IMG/VR virus record: IMGVR_UViG_3300043427_001745
Coordinates: 1-37,971 of that record
Length of the DNA: 37,971 nucleotides
Reading direction: 5' to 3' (one strand)
DNA from: a virus
Both the position numbers and the translations under genes were made by a program. This document shows positions 1 to 9,900 of the stretch, one piece after another (position 1 is the first letter of the stretch; each line of letters starts with the position of its first letter). The notes under the pieces were generated by a model. It was not told the DNA's origin. It saw nothing but the letters and a program-made list of their open reading frames with translations, and made no database searches.

Positions 1-319
1 CGTCCGCCTGCTGCTTAGTCGCGGCGGCCCGCTATTACAAAAGCTCGTCACCGGCGCCGCCGCTGCTGCGCTCACTTATATCGCCAGCAAGACCGGCCTT
101 GATGTCCGCGCCTTGGGCCTCAACGAAGCCGTCCTCACCGGCATCATCTGGGGCATCCTCGACATCGCCGTCACCAAGCTCCCCGCAGACATTCTCAAAG
201 CCTACGGCGTGCAAATCCAAAAGCTGCTCAACGCCTACAACCAAGGCACGCAGCTCAAGCTCGACGGCTTCGTCGGCCCTGTGACCGTTGCACAAGCGGC
301 TGCTGAACTTCGCAAGTAA
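1..319 (+). CDS. Membrane protein, 3' part only; holin candidate
   Basis: The reading frame is open from base 2 and ends in TAA at 317-319; its start lies outside the window. The visible 105 residues hold two hydrophobic stretches, an alanine-rich one (TGAAAAALTYIAS) and one around LTGIIWGILDIAV, followed by a more polar C-terminus with a VDG-like LDGFVGPVT. It directly precedes, with a one-base TAATG overlap, a gene with a cell-wall enzyme motif, and phage holins often sit immediately upstream of the endolysin. Holin is therefore a reasonable inference from hydrophobicity and position, but no family is recognised. The frame would also be continuous with the open fibre gene at the right edge if the molecule were circular at exactly this point. 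Confidence 0.5.
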   Translation, partial: VRLLLSRGGPLLQKLVTGAAAAALTYIASKTGLDVRALGLNEAVLTGIIWGILDIAVTKLPADILKAYGVQIQKLLNAYNQGTQLKLDGFVGPVTVAQAAAELRK

Positions 320-873
320 TGATCCCGAACGCTCGCCCCAAGCAGAAGAAGGAAGCAACCTTGGAGCTTTTGAAAAAGCACAAGGTTGTCGATCCGGTCT
401 GCCTTGTTGGCGTGCGCGGATACTACAGCAAGATGGGGCCGACAAAATTCAACGACCGCGGACTTTATGACGATGCCCTAATTCTTGTGTCCAGCGGAGG
501 AGATGTCTACGCCACCTTCAATGCCAATGTCGATCCCAGCCGCTATGGCAAAAACCCAAAGATCAACAAGGGCTACGCCAGCCTCAAGGCCGGTGTCTGG
601 ACCTACAAGCTCGGACTTCATGGCATTCGGAGCGGCAACCCTTACCGCGCTCTGGTGCAGGGCGATCCGGTCACAGTCGTCCGCGACGGCGGGAAGGAAG
701 AGACCGGCTGGTTCGGAATAAACATCCACCGCGGCTCGCAAAGGTCTACTAGCTCGGAGGGCTGCACTACGGTCCCAGAACCGTGCTGGTCAGGTCTGAT
801 TTCTCTCACTGAGTCCGAGATGAAACGCAACAACGCCAAAACTCTCAGCTACGTCTTAGTCAACAACTCCTAA
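319..873 (+). CDS. YkuD/L,D-transpeptidase-like cell-wall enzyme, putative endolysin
   Basis: A 184-residue protein. The C-terminal half carries GINIHRGS (His137) and, eleven residues later, SSEGCTT (Cys149). This recalls the His...(S/T)xGC signature of YkuD-type L,D-transpeptidases and of small phage relatives with IH...EGC. In that family the cysteine is the acyl-enzyme nucleophile acting on peptidoglycan stem peptides. The region LHGIRSGNPYRALVQG before it fits the fold's substrate cleft. No signal peptide is visible, so export would need the upstream holin candidate. Its place between that candidate and the tail genes supports a lysis role. It could instead be a virion-borne wall enzyme. 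The start ATG overlaps the preceding TAA by one base. Confidence 0.6.
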   Translation: MIPNARPKQKKEATLELLKKHKVVDPVCLVGVRGYYSKMGPTKFNDRGLYDDALILVSSGGDVYATFNANVDPSRYGKNPKINKGYASLKAGVWTYKLGLHGIRSGNPYRALVQGDPVTVVRDGGKEETGWFGINIHRGSQRSTSSEGCTTVPEPCWSGLISLTESEMKRNNAKTLSYVLVNNS

Positions 874-877
874 TCTT

Positions 878-1645
878 ATGGCCAAAACAATCGGACAACT
901 AACCGCGCTCGGCGCCACACCGGACGACAGCGACAACCTCGTCATTGACGACAGCGGCGTGACCAAAAAAGTCACGGCCGGACAGCTCAAGGGTGACTGC
1001 TTCCGCTCTGGGCAAAACAACGCCCTGAGTAGCACGGTCGCTACGCGCATCGGAACGAACGCAAATCAACTTCTCGGATTCTGGAATGCCGCTCCTGTTG
1101 ACCAACCGGCGCTGACCGCTGACCTGCTTGACAGCCTGCAAGAGATTGGCCTCGTTGCGTCTGGCGCTGGTGACACGCCGCTAAATCTTACTTCTGGTGC
1201 ATTGACATGTGGCGCGATCACGGCCGGAGCCGCCGGAGTTGCTTCTTTGGCCAGCACCGGCGCTGTCACCGCAGCATCTGTTGCCGCAACCGGAGCTGTG
1301 ACCAGCAGCGGAACCGCTGGCATCGGCTATGCGACAGGCGCAGGCGGGACGGTGACGCAAGCGACAAGCAGGACCACGGCGGTTCAGATAGATGATGTTT
1401 GCGGCAGCATCACGATGTTCAGCGCAGCGGGATCGACAACGGCGGCGACCTTTACGGTCAACAACTCCACGGTGGCCATTAACGACGTTGTCATCTTGAA
1501 CCAGCGCAGCGGCACCAATCCCTACGAGTTCGTCGTGACGGCCGTTGCCGCAGGTTCTTTCAATATCAACTTCCGCACCATTAGCGGCACGGCGGTTGAC
1601 GCGCCGGTCATCAACTTCGCCGTCATTAAGGCTGTCACCGCTTAA
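878..1645 (+). CDS. Tail-fibre-like structural protein
   Basis: 255 residues. The N-terminus (MAKTIGQLTALG) is like short phage fibre proteins that start with an IxxLxAL element. The middle is an Ala/Gly/Thr/Ser-rich repetitive region (about residues 105-145: GAITAGAAGVASL, GAVTAASVAATGAVTSSG) expected to form an extended trimeric shaft. From about residue 148 the GIGYATGAGGTVTQATS opening marks a domain of about 105 residues that I recognise as widespread at the C-terminus of phage and prophage tail proteins. It ends NFAVIKAVTA. It lies four bases after the lysis gene and overlaps the next tail gene by one base (TAATG). Probably a virion appendage; receptor unknown. Confidence 0.65.
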   Translation: MAKTIGQLTALGATPDDSDNLVIDDSGVTKKVTAGQLKGDCFRSGQNNALSSTVATRIGTNANQLLGFWNAAPVDQPALTADLLDSLQEIGLVASGAGDTPLNLTSGALTCGAITAGAAGVASLASTGAVTAASVAATGAVTSSGTAGIGYATGAGGTVTQATSRTTAVQIDDVCGSITMFSAAGSTTAATFTVNNSTVAINDVVILNQRSGTNPYEFVVTAVAAGSFNINFRTISGTAVDAPVINFAVIKAVTA

Positions 1646-3639
1646 TGGCATTAGAAAGTCCAGTGCAGCGTGACGGCGACCGAGGGTTCCTCGGCTTCGC
1701 CTCACGCATTAACCCGCTGACGCTGCCTGCTGGCATGTTGCAGGACTCGGTGAACATGCGCCTTGATCGCGGTGTGGCGCAGACACGCAAAGGCGCGAAG
1801 CGGTTGGCTGGCGACATTTCGGTAGGCGGGACGCCGCTAACGGTGCCGTTTATCTTGGCGCCCGCACCAAACGAGCCGATTGCCCGCTCTGTCTACAGCG
1901 GCGGCATATTTGCCTCGGCCCTCATGCTTCTACCGGAGGAGAATATTGGCACCGAAGCGGTGCTGCTGGCTGGGCCTGACAGCGTCTTTGCTTACATCAC
2001 CGACAGCGCACTCGACATCACCTCGGCCGGTGCGGCAGCCGTGCTGGCTGTCACCTCCACAGAAAACCTCGTCACAAACACCAATGACGAGCTGCTGGTC
2101 ATCGCCGTGCCTTCCGAAATCAGCCTGCCTGCCGCGCCAGACGAGATCATTGAGCCGACCGACAAGGTTTCTATGTTGCAGGCTTACAATCGCCTCTACC
2201 TCTTCCGCGAGGCCGACCGCAATCAGTCTGGATGGGGCACCAATTTCACCAGCGGCGAGGGTATTGTGGTGTCGGGCGCAGTGGCGACCGTCCATGTGGA
2301 CGCTCACGGCTACGAGCAGGGCGCCCGCGTCCGCATCGAGGGCGGTGCGGCGGCAGCTTTTGCGGGGCACGAATACGACATCGCCTCGGTGATCGACGCT
2401 GACCGCTTTACCATTGATGTGCCCGACCCCACCGCAAGCGAGGCTGGTGCCAACACGCAGGTCCGCAGGGTCAAGCCGCCGCTTTATTGGGACGGTGATC
2501 CGGCCAACAACTTTGTCCGCGCTCCGGCCGGTGTGCCCGCTGAAGGCCCGACTTACAAGAAAATGCGCTCAGTGCCTTACGCAACCTACATCAACAACCG
2601 GCTGATCCTGCCGGACGGACGCCAAGGCGTGATGATTTCCGATATTCTCAGCCCCGACCTCTACGATCCGTTCTGGCAGTCATTCCGCGTGGGCAAGGGC
2701 GGCAACGACTTTATCGTGGCCATCCACCCATGGGTCGATGGCAGTGTGCTCATCTTCTGCCGCAAGTCGATCTGGCTGGCCACGCTCAACCAGAGCTACG
2801 ACGGCACCAATGGCGACAGCCTTGTTGCCCGCCTCGATGTTCTCACCGACGAGATCGGCTGCTCGGCGCGGCGGACCATCGCGACGGCCGGAAACTTTGT
2901 CTACTTTCTCTCCGATAGCGGCGTCTATCGCCTCGATGCGCGGCTGGATCTCAAGCTACGCGGCGACACCAAGCCTCTCAGCGACCCTATCGCCGACAAG
3001 TTTCAAACGCTCAACACCGATCTCATCGAGGACTCGGTCGCCGTGTATCAGGACAACCGCTACTACATCGCCGTGCCGCTGGCCGCCTCAACTGACAGCA
3101 ACAACGGCGTGTTTATCTACAGCCAGCTCAACGAACAGTGGGAAACGGAGGACATCTATGGTTTCGGCGTGAACAACTTCTTGGTCGGCAATGTGGCCGG
3201 TGAGCGGCGTATTATGATTACCAACCGCGCCGGATACCTCATGCTGCTCAACCAGCGGGAGGACGGCGACGACAGCCCCGACGCCACAGTCAATGTTGTC
3301 TCGCCGGTTACGGCCAGAATTCGCACTCGCCGCTACGACTTCGGCGACATGCATAGCAAACGGTTCCTCCGCGTCATCGCCGATGTGGTTCTGCCTAGCG
3401 GCAGCAGCGTGACCAGCACCATCTCCACTATCAACCCCGACACCGAGACGGCCATCGGCACGCTGACCAACAGCACCGGCGTCTCGGAGGACTACAACAT
3501 GAAAGCGCCGGTGCGCTACAAGGCGCACGCCGCCGAGATAATTTACGAGGCAACCAACGGCCGACCAGAGATCCGCTCGGCCAGCATTGAGGCATCGCCC
3601 AAGAGCCTGCCGCCGACAGACACCAGAAACGCAGCTTAA
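1645..3639 (+). CDS. Large tail protein, beta-propeller-like (tail hub/nozzle or stabilisation protein)
   Basis: 664 residues. It opens with a GFASRINPLTLPAGM...SVNMRLDRG element, a pattern seen in podoviral proteins that cap the connector, where arginine-rich 'N-R-D-x-G' blades occur early. The middle has spaced beta-rich segments (YNRLYLFRE, YINNRLILPDGRQGVMISD, NDFIVAIHPW, VLIFCRKSIWL, NFVYFLSDSGVYRLD, YYIAVPL) like blades of a propeller. The length is near that of T7 gp12/P22 gp10-class proteins (roughly 470-800 residues). I did not find a decisive motif, so the exact role is inferred from architecture and from lying between fibre genes. It starts in a TAATG overlap with the preceding gene. 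Confidence 0.55.
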   Translation: MALESPVQRDGDRGFLGFASRINPLTLPAGMLQDSVNMRLDRGVAQTRKGAKRLAGDISVGGTPLTVPFILAPAPNEPIARSVYSGGIFASALMLLPEENIGTEAVLLAGPDSVFAYITDSALDITSAGAAAVLAVTSTENLVTNTNDELLVIAVPSEISLPAAPDEIIEPTDKVSMLQAYNRLYLFREADRNQSGWGTNFTSGEGIVVSGAVATVHVDAHGYEQGARVRIEGGAAAAFAGHEYDIASVIDADRFTIDVPDPTASEAGANTQVRRVKPPLYWDGDPANNFVRAPAGVPAEGPTYKKMRSVPYATYINNRLILPDGRQGVMISDILSPDLYDPFWQSFRVGKGGNDFIVAIHPWVDGSVLIFCRKSIWLATLNQSYDGTNGDSLVARLDVLTDEIGCSARRTIATAGNFVYFLSDSGVYRLDARLDLKLRGDTKPLSDPIADKFQTLNTDLIEDSVAVYQDNRYYIAVPLAASTDSNNGVFIYSQLNEQWETEDIYGFGVNNFLVGNVAGERRIMITNRAGYLMLLNQREDGDDSPDATVNVVSPVTARIRTRRYDFGDMHSKRFLRVIADVVLPSGSSVTSTISTINPDTETAIGTLTNSTGVSEDYNMKAPVRYKAHAAEIIYEATNGRPEIRSASIEASPKSLPPTDTRNAA

Positions 3640-3645
3640 TAAATT

Positions 3646-4323
3646 ATGGCAACCCTAACAACTACCCCTATCCGCGTATTCGTTTCAGGCGAGACCGTCA
3701 CGCCGGAAAAGCTAAACGAGCTTTCTACGCCGACCATCTCGGTCAGCGGTATCGTCAATGCTGACGTAAGCGCATCGGCTGGCATTGAAGGAAGCAAGCT
3801 GGCGAACGACAGTGTAACACTCGCCAAGCTCGTCACCGCAGTGCAGCAGGCGCTCTTGCCCGCTGGCGCCGTGCAAGCCTTTGCCATGAATAGCGCCCCC
3901 GCTGGCTGGCTGGCGGCAAATGGCAGCAATGTCAACCGAACGACCTACGCTGCGCTCTTTACCGCCATCGGCACGACCTACGGCGTAGGCGACGGCAGCA
4001 CGACTTTTGCGTTGCCCGACCTGCGTGGCTATTTCGTGCGCGGCAGTGGCACCAACGGCGACGGCACAGCGGCAGGGACGTTTGGGGCAAAGCAGGCGGA
4101 CGCCCTTAAGGCACACCAGCACTTTGCCTTTAAGTCCGGCAACTCAACAACGGCCCTGTCGGCGGCCAACTATCCAGCAACACAAGGACAAATAGGCACG
4201 GACGCATTCAAATACACGGTAGCGGGCAACGCCAGCGCTTCAGACGTTGGCTTAACCTCCAGCACCGGCGACACCGAAACTCGGCCCAAAAACATCGCGC
4301 TGCTCTATTGCGTGAAATTCTAA
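3646..4323 (+). CDS. Tail fibre with phage tail-collar domain
   Basis: 225 residues. Residues about 70-150 are a textbook tail-collar domain (PF07484 type). The sequence shows GAVQAFAMNSAPAGWLAANG, then TYAALFTAIGTTYGVGDG, then TTFALPDLRGYFVRG, with HQH at the following turn. The last residues (ETRPKNIALLYCVKF) match the usual ending of collar fibres. The N-terminal 60 residues (TPIRVFVSGETVTPEKLNEL) are the likely attachment segment. In known fibres the collar domain precedes the receptor-contacting tip. The gene follows the propeller-like protein after six bases and overlaps the next start (TAATG). High confidence for the fold, moderate for adsorption as its role. Confidence 0.85.
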   Translation: MATLTTTPIRVFVSGETVTPEKLNELSTPTISVSGIVNADVSASAGIEGSKLANDSVTLAKLVTAVQQALLPAGAVQAFAMNSAPAGWLAANGSNVNRTTYAALFTAIGTTYGVGDGSTTFALPDLRGYFVRGSGTNGDGTAAGTFGAKQADALKAHQHFAFKSGNSTTALSAANYPATQGQIGTDAFKYTVAGNASASDVGLTSSTGDTETRPKNIALLYCVKF

Positions 4324-4682
4324 TGCTCCCATGGCAACGCGCAAAACAATGGCACGAAGAACACATAGCGACCGAGACCTTTACGGAAGCCCTCGGCTGG
4401 CACCTGTCAGCCGGTGTGGTCTACTCGTCGCCGGACGCCTTCATGCTGGCGCGCCAAGTGTCTTGGGACGCCGAGCGGCGGGAGATCGCTATAAATGACA
4501 ACGCTCCGCTCAACGCTTGGCTGGTCGAGCTGGCTGCTGTGTCTGACGGCGCAGACGCTTTTGGTCGCTTCATGCGTGTGGCGCCACACCCGCAACCGTG
4601 GGTGCTCTGGTGCCGACGCGGCGAGATGCGCGTGAGAGCTTTTAACTGGAACAAACTTACAAAGAAAATAGGAGGACAATAA
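4323..4682 (+). CDS. Unrecognised small protein in the tail operon
   Basis: 119 residues when started at the ATG that overlaps the previous TAA (TAATG). A TTG five codons upstream is in frame but lies inside the fibre gene and has no advantage. The sequence is rich in Trp and His (LPWQRAKQWHEEH, NAWLVELAAV, HPQPWVLWCRRGEMRVRAFNW) and looks like a compact soluble protein. No family is recognised. Its place between a collar fibre and an S74-ending protein suggests a fibre-assembly chaperone or minor tail part. The end carries AGGAGG that serves as the ribosome site of the next gene. Confidence 0.6.
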   Translation: MLPWQRAKQWHEEHIATETFTEALGWHLSAGVVYSSPDAFMLARQVSWDAERREIAINDNAPLNAWLVELAAVSDGADAFGRFMRVAPHPQPWVLWCRRGEMRVRAFNWNKLTKKIGGQ

Positions 4683-4683
4683 T

Positions 4684-5928
4684 ATGGGAGGATCGACACC
4701 TAGCGCGGGACCGCGCCCACAAGTTCAATACGCCGAGCCGCTGGACTACAACGCGCTCATGCAATCGGCTGCCTCGGCGGCCAAGGGTATGGTGCGCGAG
4801 CAATACAAAGCTCAAATCGAAAACTATCCGGCCCTTGAGACGCAAGCGCTCGGCACCGTGGACAAGATCGCCGGTCGCCTTGGCACCACGCCGCAGCCCA
4901 TCTACGAGATGGTTGAGAAGCGCAACAAAAAGGGCAAGGTCACCGGCTTTGAGCGCAAGCAGGTCGGCATGTCCGAAGGCAACCAGCAGACTGCCGATGC
5001 GATGTCGGCCATCCGCCGCAGCATGGATCTTTACAAGACCGAAGACGCGGACCCGACCAGCATTGAGCGAAGTCTTTACGACTCGGCTGAACGCGACTTG
5101 GCCCTCGGCCGCTCGCTCTCGGCCGAAGACGAGCGCGCCGCCCAACAGTCCGCACGCACCGCCTTCGCCGCGCGCGGCATGGGCACTAGCCTCGGATCGT
5201 CTGCCGCCGAAATCCTCTCGCGCCAGACATTTGCCGACCAACGTGAGGCTGAACGCCGCAACTTTGCCAGCGCGGCCAACAACATGATGACGCAAAATGT
5301 CGGCCAGCGGCGCACGGCGATTGCCAACGCGAACATCGCCGGTGCGCAGAACCTGCTCAACGTCGATCCTTACCGCAGCGCGCTGGGGCCAGCACTAGGC
5401 TACGCGGGGCCAACGCAAAGCGCGCAAATGCAGCAGATCGGTAACACGTTTGGAAACGCGATGACCATGGCGGGCAACGTGGGCAGCTTCAACGCCAACA
5501 TGCTTGATTCCCGCGCAAACTCAGCCCTCAACAACTGGGCGGCCATGCGCGGAGCTTCGATGCAAGCTGGGGCAACCAACAACGCAGCCATGATGGGGCT
5601 GCTCGGAAGCTCCATCCAAGGCGGTATCCAAGCGGGAGGCATGGTCGGCGCGGCGCAGTTTGCTCCGGCTATGTTCTCGGACAAGCGGATGAAGAAGAAC
5701 ATCAAGCCACTCGGCAAGGCTGGCAGTGTGCTGGGCCTCACCGCCTACGAGTTCAGCTACAAGGGCGAAGACCAAAAGCACAAGGGTTTCATGGCGCAGG
5801 ACGTTCAAAAGGTTCTGCCGGAGGCTGTCACCGAAGTCGAATACAAGGGCAAGAAACGTCTGGCGATTAGGCCAGACGTCATCGGCGCCGCCCTCGCTGA
5901 AGAACTGATGACCGCCAAGGCGGCTTAA
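4684..5928 (+). CDS. Virion protein with C-terminal S74 intramolecular chaperone domain
   Basis: 414 residues, with AGGAGG nine bases before its ATG. Residues 1-300 are Ala/Gln/Asn-rich and helical-looking (SAASAAKGMVREQYKAQIEN; ARTAFAARGMGTSLGSSAAE; repeated NNAAMMG), like internal or ejection proteins and not like beta fibres. From Ser332 (MFSDKRMKKNIKPLG) to the end is a Peptidase_S74/endosialidase-type chaperone domain. It has SDxRxKxxI, GLTAYEFSYK, then GFMAQDVQKVLPEAV and a helical tail. In known members the domain folds the upstream trimer and cuts itself off just before this serine. An S74 module on a helical, non-fibre protein is unusual. It might be a fibre whose shaft I misjudge. 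Domain call strong, role uncertain. Confidence 0.8.
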   Translation: MGGSTPSAGPRPQVQYAEPLDYNALMQSAASAAKGMVREQYKAQIENYPALETQALGTVDKIAGRLGTTPQPIYEMVEKRNKKGKVTGFERKQVGMSEGNQQTADAMSAIRRSMDLYKTEDADPTSIERSLYDSAERDLALGRSLSAEDERAAQQSARTAFAARGMGTSLGSSAAEILSRQTFADQREAERRNFASAANNMMTQNVGQRRTAIANANIAGAQNLLNVDPYRSALGPALGYAGPTQSAQMQQIGNTFGNAMTMAGNVGSFNANMLDSRANSALNNWAAMRGASMQAGATNNAAMMGLLGSSIQGGIQAGGMVGAAQFAPAMFSDKRMKKNIKPLGKAGSVLGLTAYEFSYKGEDQKHKGFMAQDVQKVLPEAVTEVEYKGKKRLAIRPDVIGAALAEELMTAKAA

Positions 5929-5948
5929 TTAGAAAGAAAACAAAAACT

Positions 5949-6377
5949 ATGTTTGATTACAATCCAACAGTTAACGACCGCTCGGGAGAGTTTCTTGCCG
6001 CGGGGCAGATGCAGGCGGCCAACACGCAGGCTCAGATGTATAACCAGCTTGGCAATAATATCGGCGGGGCGCTTTCCAGCCTTGGCGAGATGTATGGCAA
6101 GTTCAAAGACAAGAAGGACATGCTGGCGGGGATGGATAGTGCGGTTGGCGTGATGGCCGATGCCGGCGCTTTGCCCAAGGGGTTTCTTAATAACTACAAC
6201 CAGCTCGACGACAACGTACGTCCGTTCATCTTTCAGGCGATTGCCTCGCCAATGTTCCAAGCACTGCAAAAGAAACAGGGGTATATGGATTATGCCAATG
6301 CCATGAGAGGGCTATATGGCGGTGGTGGCGGCGGCGGCTCGGCTCCCGGCCCTAGCGATGAAATCTGGGAGTTTTAA
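5949..6377 (+). CDS. Small virion-associated protein, unrecognised
   Basis: 142 residues, starting MFDYNPTVNDRSGEFLAAG after an A-rich leader (AGAAAGAAAACAAAAACT). The middle is helical (MQAANTQAQMYNQLGNNIGG; FQALQKKQGYMDYANAM) and a run of seven glycines near residue 125 leads to a short acidic tail. It sits between the S74 protein and the giant 1377-residue protein, the place of small internal virion proteins in podoviruses, so a structural or ejection role is inferred. No catalytic motif is seen. Confidence 0.55.
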   Translation: MFDYNPTVNDRSGEFLAAGQMQAANTQAQMYNQLGNNIGGALSSLGEMYGKFKDKKDMLAGMDSAVGVMADAGALPKGFLNNYNQLDDNVRPFIFQAIASPMFQALQKKQGYMDYANAMRGLYGGGGGGGSAPGPSDEIWEF

Positions 6378-6379
6378 CC

Positions 6380-6985
6380 ATGGACGCGCTGACAAATACC
6401 AACGCCCCCGTTGCCTATGACCCGATCCGGTTTGGACGGGAAATAGTGGGCATACCGCAGGGCACAAAAATCCCGGCGCAAAGCCCAATGGGCAAGTGGC
6501 TCATTGATGAGACAAAGAAGTTCAACGAAAAGCGCATGGAAGCCTTGTCCCGCCCAGCGCAAGCCGAGCCTCGCTTCATGTCTGTGACCAACGCCGAGGG
6601 GCGCGTGATCGACGTGCTTATTAAGCCTGACGGTGAGCCAATGGTCATTGAGCCGAAAACGCTGAACACCCAGCAGGGCATGTTCACGATGTCCAACCCG
6701 ACCAATGCGGCGCCGATTGTCGATCCGCGCACGGGGCAACAGGTGCAGGGTTATGCGGCTGGCCCGATGATGGGCGAAGACGCCGCCTCACTTGGCACCT
6801 ACACCCCAGGACAATCGCCTTCGCCAACACAAACTCCGTCGCCTTCACCGGCGCCGACGCCCGCCGCACAATCTCCGCAGCAAGCGCAATTTGTTCGCGT
6901 TGTTTCACCGGATGGCAAGACGGGCATTGTCCCGTCCAGCCAAGTTGACCAAGCAATAAAACAAGGATTCCAGTTGGCGCCTTAA
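6380..6985 (+). CDS. Unrecognised protein with Pro/Ser-rich linker, internal virion candidate
   Basis: 201 residues starting two bases after the previous stop. Residues 1-125 are mixed (FGREIVGIPQGTKIPAQSP; RPAQAEPRFMSVTNAEGRV). Residues about 140-165 are a low-complexity linker of SPSPTQTPSPSPAP type, and the last 35 residues (FVRVVSPDGKTGIVP...ID-like VDQAIKQGFQ) look like a small SH3-like or BON-like module but are too short to assign. One base separates it from the giant downstream gene, so the two are probably co-translated virion components. Confidence 0.55.
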   Translation: MDALTNTNAPVAYDPIRFGREIVGIPQGTKIPAQSPMGKWLIDETKKFNEKRMEALSRPAQAEPRFMSVTNAEGRVIDVLIKPDGEPMVIEPKTLNTQQGMFTMSNPTNAAPIVDPRTGQQVQGYAAGPMMGEDAASLGTYTPGQSPSPTQTPSPSPAPTPAAQSPQQAQFVRVVSPDGKTGIVPSSQVDQAIKQGFQLAP

Positions 6986-6986
6986 C

Positions 6987-9900
6987 ATGGTTGTCGATTT
7001 CATTCCCGACGACACCGCAGCCACCGGATCTTCTGATCCATTGGACGCAACGCCCGTTGATTTCGTTCCAGAAAACGACTTTGGCGTTGGGTTTGTCTCG
7101 GACACGACGGACGTTGAGCGTGGCAACATTGTTATCCAAACGCTTGGAAACATCGCCAACGCAGGAAAGCGCGGCTATCTTCAGAGCCGACTTGCCACAG
7201 AGCTTTCGCAAGAGACCCCAGATGCCAACAGAGTAATAGAGCTTCAATCTGCCATGAGGGAAGCCGCTCCCTCCCCCGAGTATATGGCAGCGATGAACGA
7301 TGAGCTGACGCCCGCCGAAAGCTGGAATGCGTTTGTAAGCAATCCTGTTTCCGTCATGGGCGAAATGCTCACGGAGTCTTTGGTTTCCTTTGGCGAGCAG
7401 ATGATGGACAAGGCGCCGGCCAGTCTCGCTATCGGAACGGCAGCAGGCACGGCGGCTGGTGCGCCTATTGCCGGTGTTGGAGCCATCCCCGGTGCAGCGG
7501 TTGGCGCAAGAGCAGGATTAACACAGGCGTCTTTCTCAGCAAGCCGAGCGCTGGAAGCGAGCGATGGCATCCTCCGTTCGCTGGAGGAAGCAGGCGTTCC
7601 GATGAACGATCCGCAGGCATTAGCCGCCGCCCTGCAAGACCCAGAGCGCATGAAGGTGGCGCGCGAGTTTGCTGACAAAAAAGCGGTCCCTGTTGCTTTG
7701 TTTGATGCTGCCAGCATGTTGCTGGGCGGTAGGCTACTTGGGCAAAAGCCGGTCAGTGTGATGCAAAAGATTGGCCGTGGAGCTATCGAGACAGCGTTTC
7801 AGTCGCTGCTTGGCATGGGCGGCGAGGCCACTGGACAGCTTAACCAAGAGGGCGAGATCACCAGCGGACGATCCATTCTCGCTGAAGGTGTCGGCGAGAT
7901 TGCTCCTGGCATGGCCCAGGTCGCCATGGGAACACGCTTACAACAGGCCGAAACCCGAGGCATGCCAACCCCTCTAACCATGGATCAAGTGGAGGGTATT
8001 GGCGGGACGATTGATTTGTCCGAGCAGCCACAGCAACCCGCCGCAACAGAAGGCGCGCCAGCCGCACCTACGGAAACGCCCGTAGACCGCAGTGGCAATA
8101 TCCCGACCCCGTCGCCACTCCCGCAGCCCGCCGAAGCCAAGCCGCGCACCTTTGAGCAGAAGGCCATGGAGTCGGATGCCATTACGCCGGCGGCAAAGGA
8201 ACAGCTTGGCAGCTTCTATGGCGCCTACACTTTCCCGCAGGCAGTGCAGGCGGCCAAGGATTGGGTGAATGCTAATGGTCTTGATGCAGCACAGGCCCGC
8301 ATGCGTGAGTTCGTGCAGACCAAGGTGCTACCCTCGCCCGTGGACATTGCCATCGGCATGGAAGCGGCCGGCAAACTGGGCGCGCTCGGTGAACACGACA
8401 AGCAAGCGGCACTCGTCATGGACTTGAGCGAGATCGGAACGTCCGCCGGTCAAGCCATCAGCATTTATCAGTTGCTTCCGCGCATGACGCCAGAAGGCAT
8501 TACGATCTTTGCCCAAAAGCAGATCGGCAAGTATGTCGGATCATTGCCCGAAGACAGGCAGAAGCAAATCCTCGCTGACCAACAGGCAGTGCAAGGAGTG
8601 CGCGGGCAACTTGGCAACATGCGGACAGACTTTGCCAACAAGGCCATTGGCGAGACTCCCTATGGCGGCGAGACAATCAAAGCCCGCGTGGGTCGCCGCA
8701 TTGGCGACAAGACGGCAGCGGAGGCCCTACTTGTTGGGGCGCGCGACGTGTTGCTCAAGGCCGACAACCGCGACATGGCCAAGGATTCCGTCTTGGAAAT
8801 GTTTGTGGGCGCCGGCATTTCCAAAAGCGAGTCACAGTCGCTGGCCAAAAATCTTACGGACGGTTTTTATTCATCGATGGCTGCGGGGCGGCGGGAATTG
8901 GCGGCCACGCTGGCGCCTCAAGCCAGCAACAAGAAGGCGATTAGCATGCTGCAAGATCGTCTGCGCGCAGGCGACATGACGGACTCTGAGTTTGTCTCTC
9001 GCGTCTCGCAGTCCAAGAGCATCCCGACGCTAACGCCAGAGGTCGCGGCAAAGCTGAAGGACTACGCCGCTCAATACCAACAAGCCACAGACCCAGACGT
9101 TCAGATGGTGCTTGGCGCTAAGATGTATGAGGAGATTGCCGGCCTCGTCCCTAGCGACATCTTTGGTAAGATGCGCGCAACCAGCTACCTTTCCATGCTG
9201 TTTTTCCCCACCACCTGGGTCCGCAACATCGGCGGCAACACCGTGCAGTGGATCGCCAACGCTGGGCGGGACGCGGCCATTGGCTATGTCGTGGACCCGC
9301 TGACGAGCATTGTGCGCGGCGACAACAGGCGCACTTCCGCCGGTCTCGGCGCCCTGTCTCGGTTGAGGGGACTGGCGGCTCCCGCGTCAGATTTTAAGAA
9401 GGGATACGATTGGAACAAGAAACAGAACCCGCAGGCCAACGTCTTGCAGAATACGCGGGCGGCACTGAGCCACCTTCGGGTGCTGTCCAAGCTTACCACG
9501 CAGAACAAGTGGGAGCTAGTCGATGTCAAAGACGTGGGACGGCGCATGTTTTCAAACAAGTTCATGCAGATGCTAGAGTCCACGCTATCCGTGGCCTTGG
9601 GCGCCCCTGACCGCGCATTCTACATGTCGCAGTTCAAGGCTTCTCTGGCGCAACAAGAGGCGGCAGCCAAGCAGAATGGCGAATGGGCAGGGCAGATTAC
9701 TCCAGACATGTATGAGGCGGCCGTGGCTGACGCGATGTATGCCATCTACCAAGACCCGAACCGGGTAAGCAAAACACTTGGGGAGCTTCGGCGCATTGGC
9801 AACTTGAACAAAGAGTTCGGCATCGGAACAGCGATACTGCCGTTCACGCAGGTTCCAGGTTCTATTCTTAAAAAAGGCATTGTCGATTGGTCTCCGGTTG

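Noticed and set aside
260-319. Peptidoglycan-binding domain in the left-edge gene (LDGFVGPVT)
   Set aside because: Only the short VDG-x-x-GPxT-like phrase fits; the repeated helical core of such domains is absent.
1930-2370. Long antisense frames under the tail, portal and replication genes
   Set aside because: They mirror codon bias of strong plus-strand genes and have no motifs or ribosome sites.
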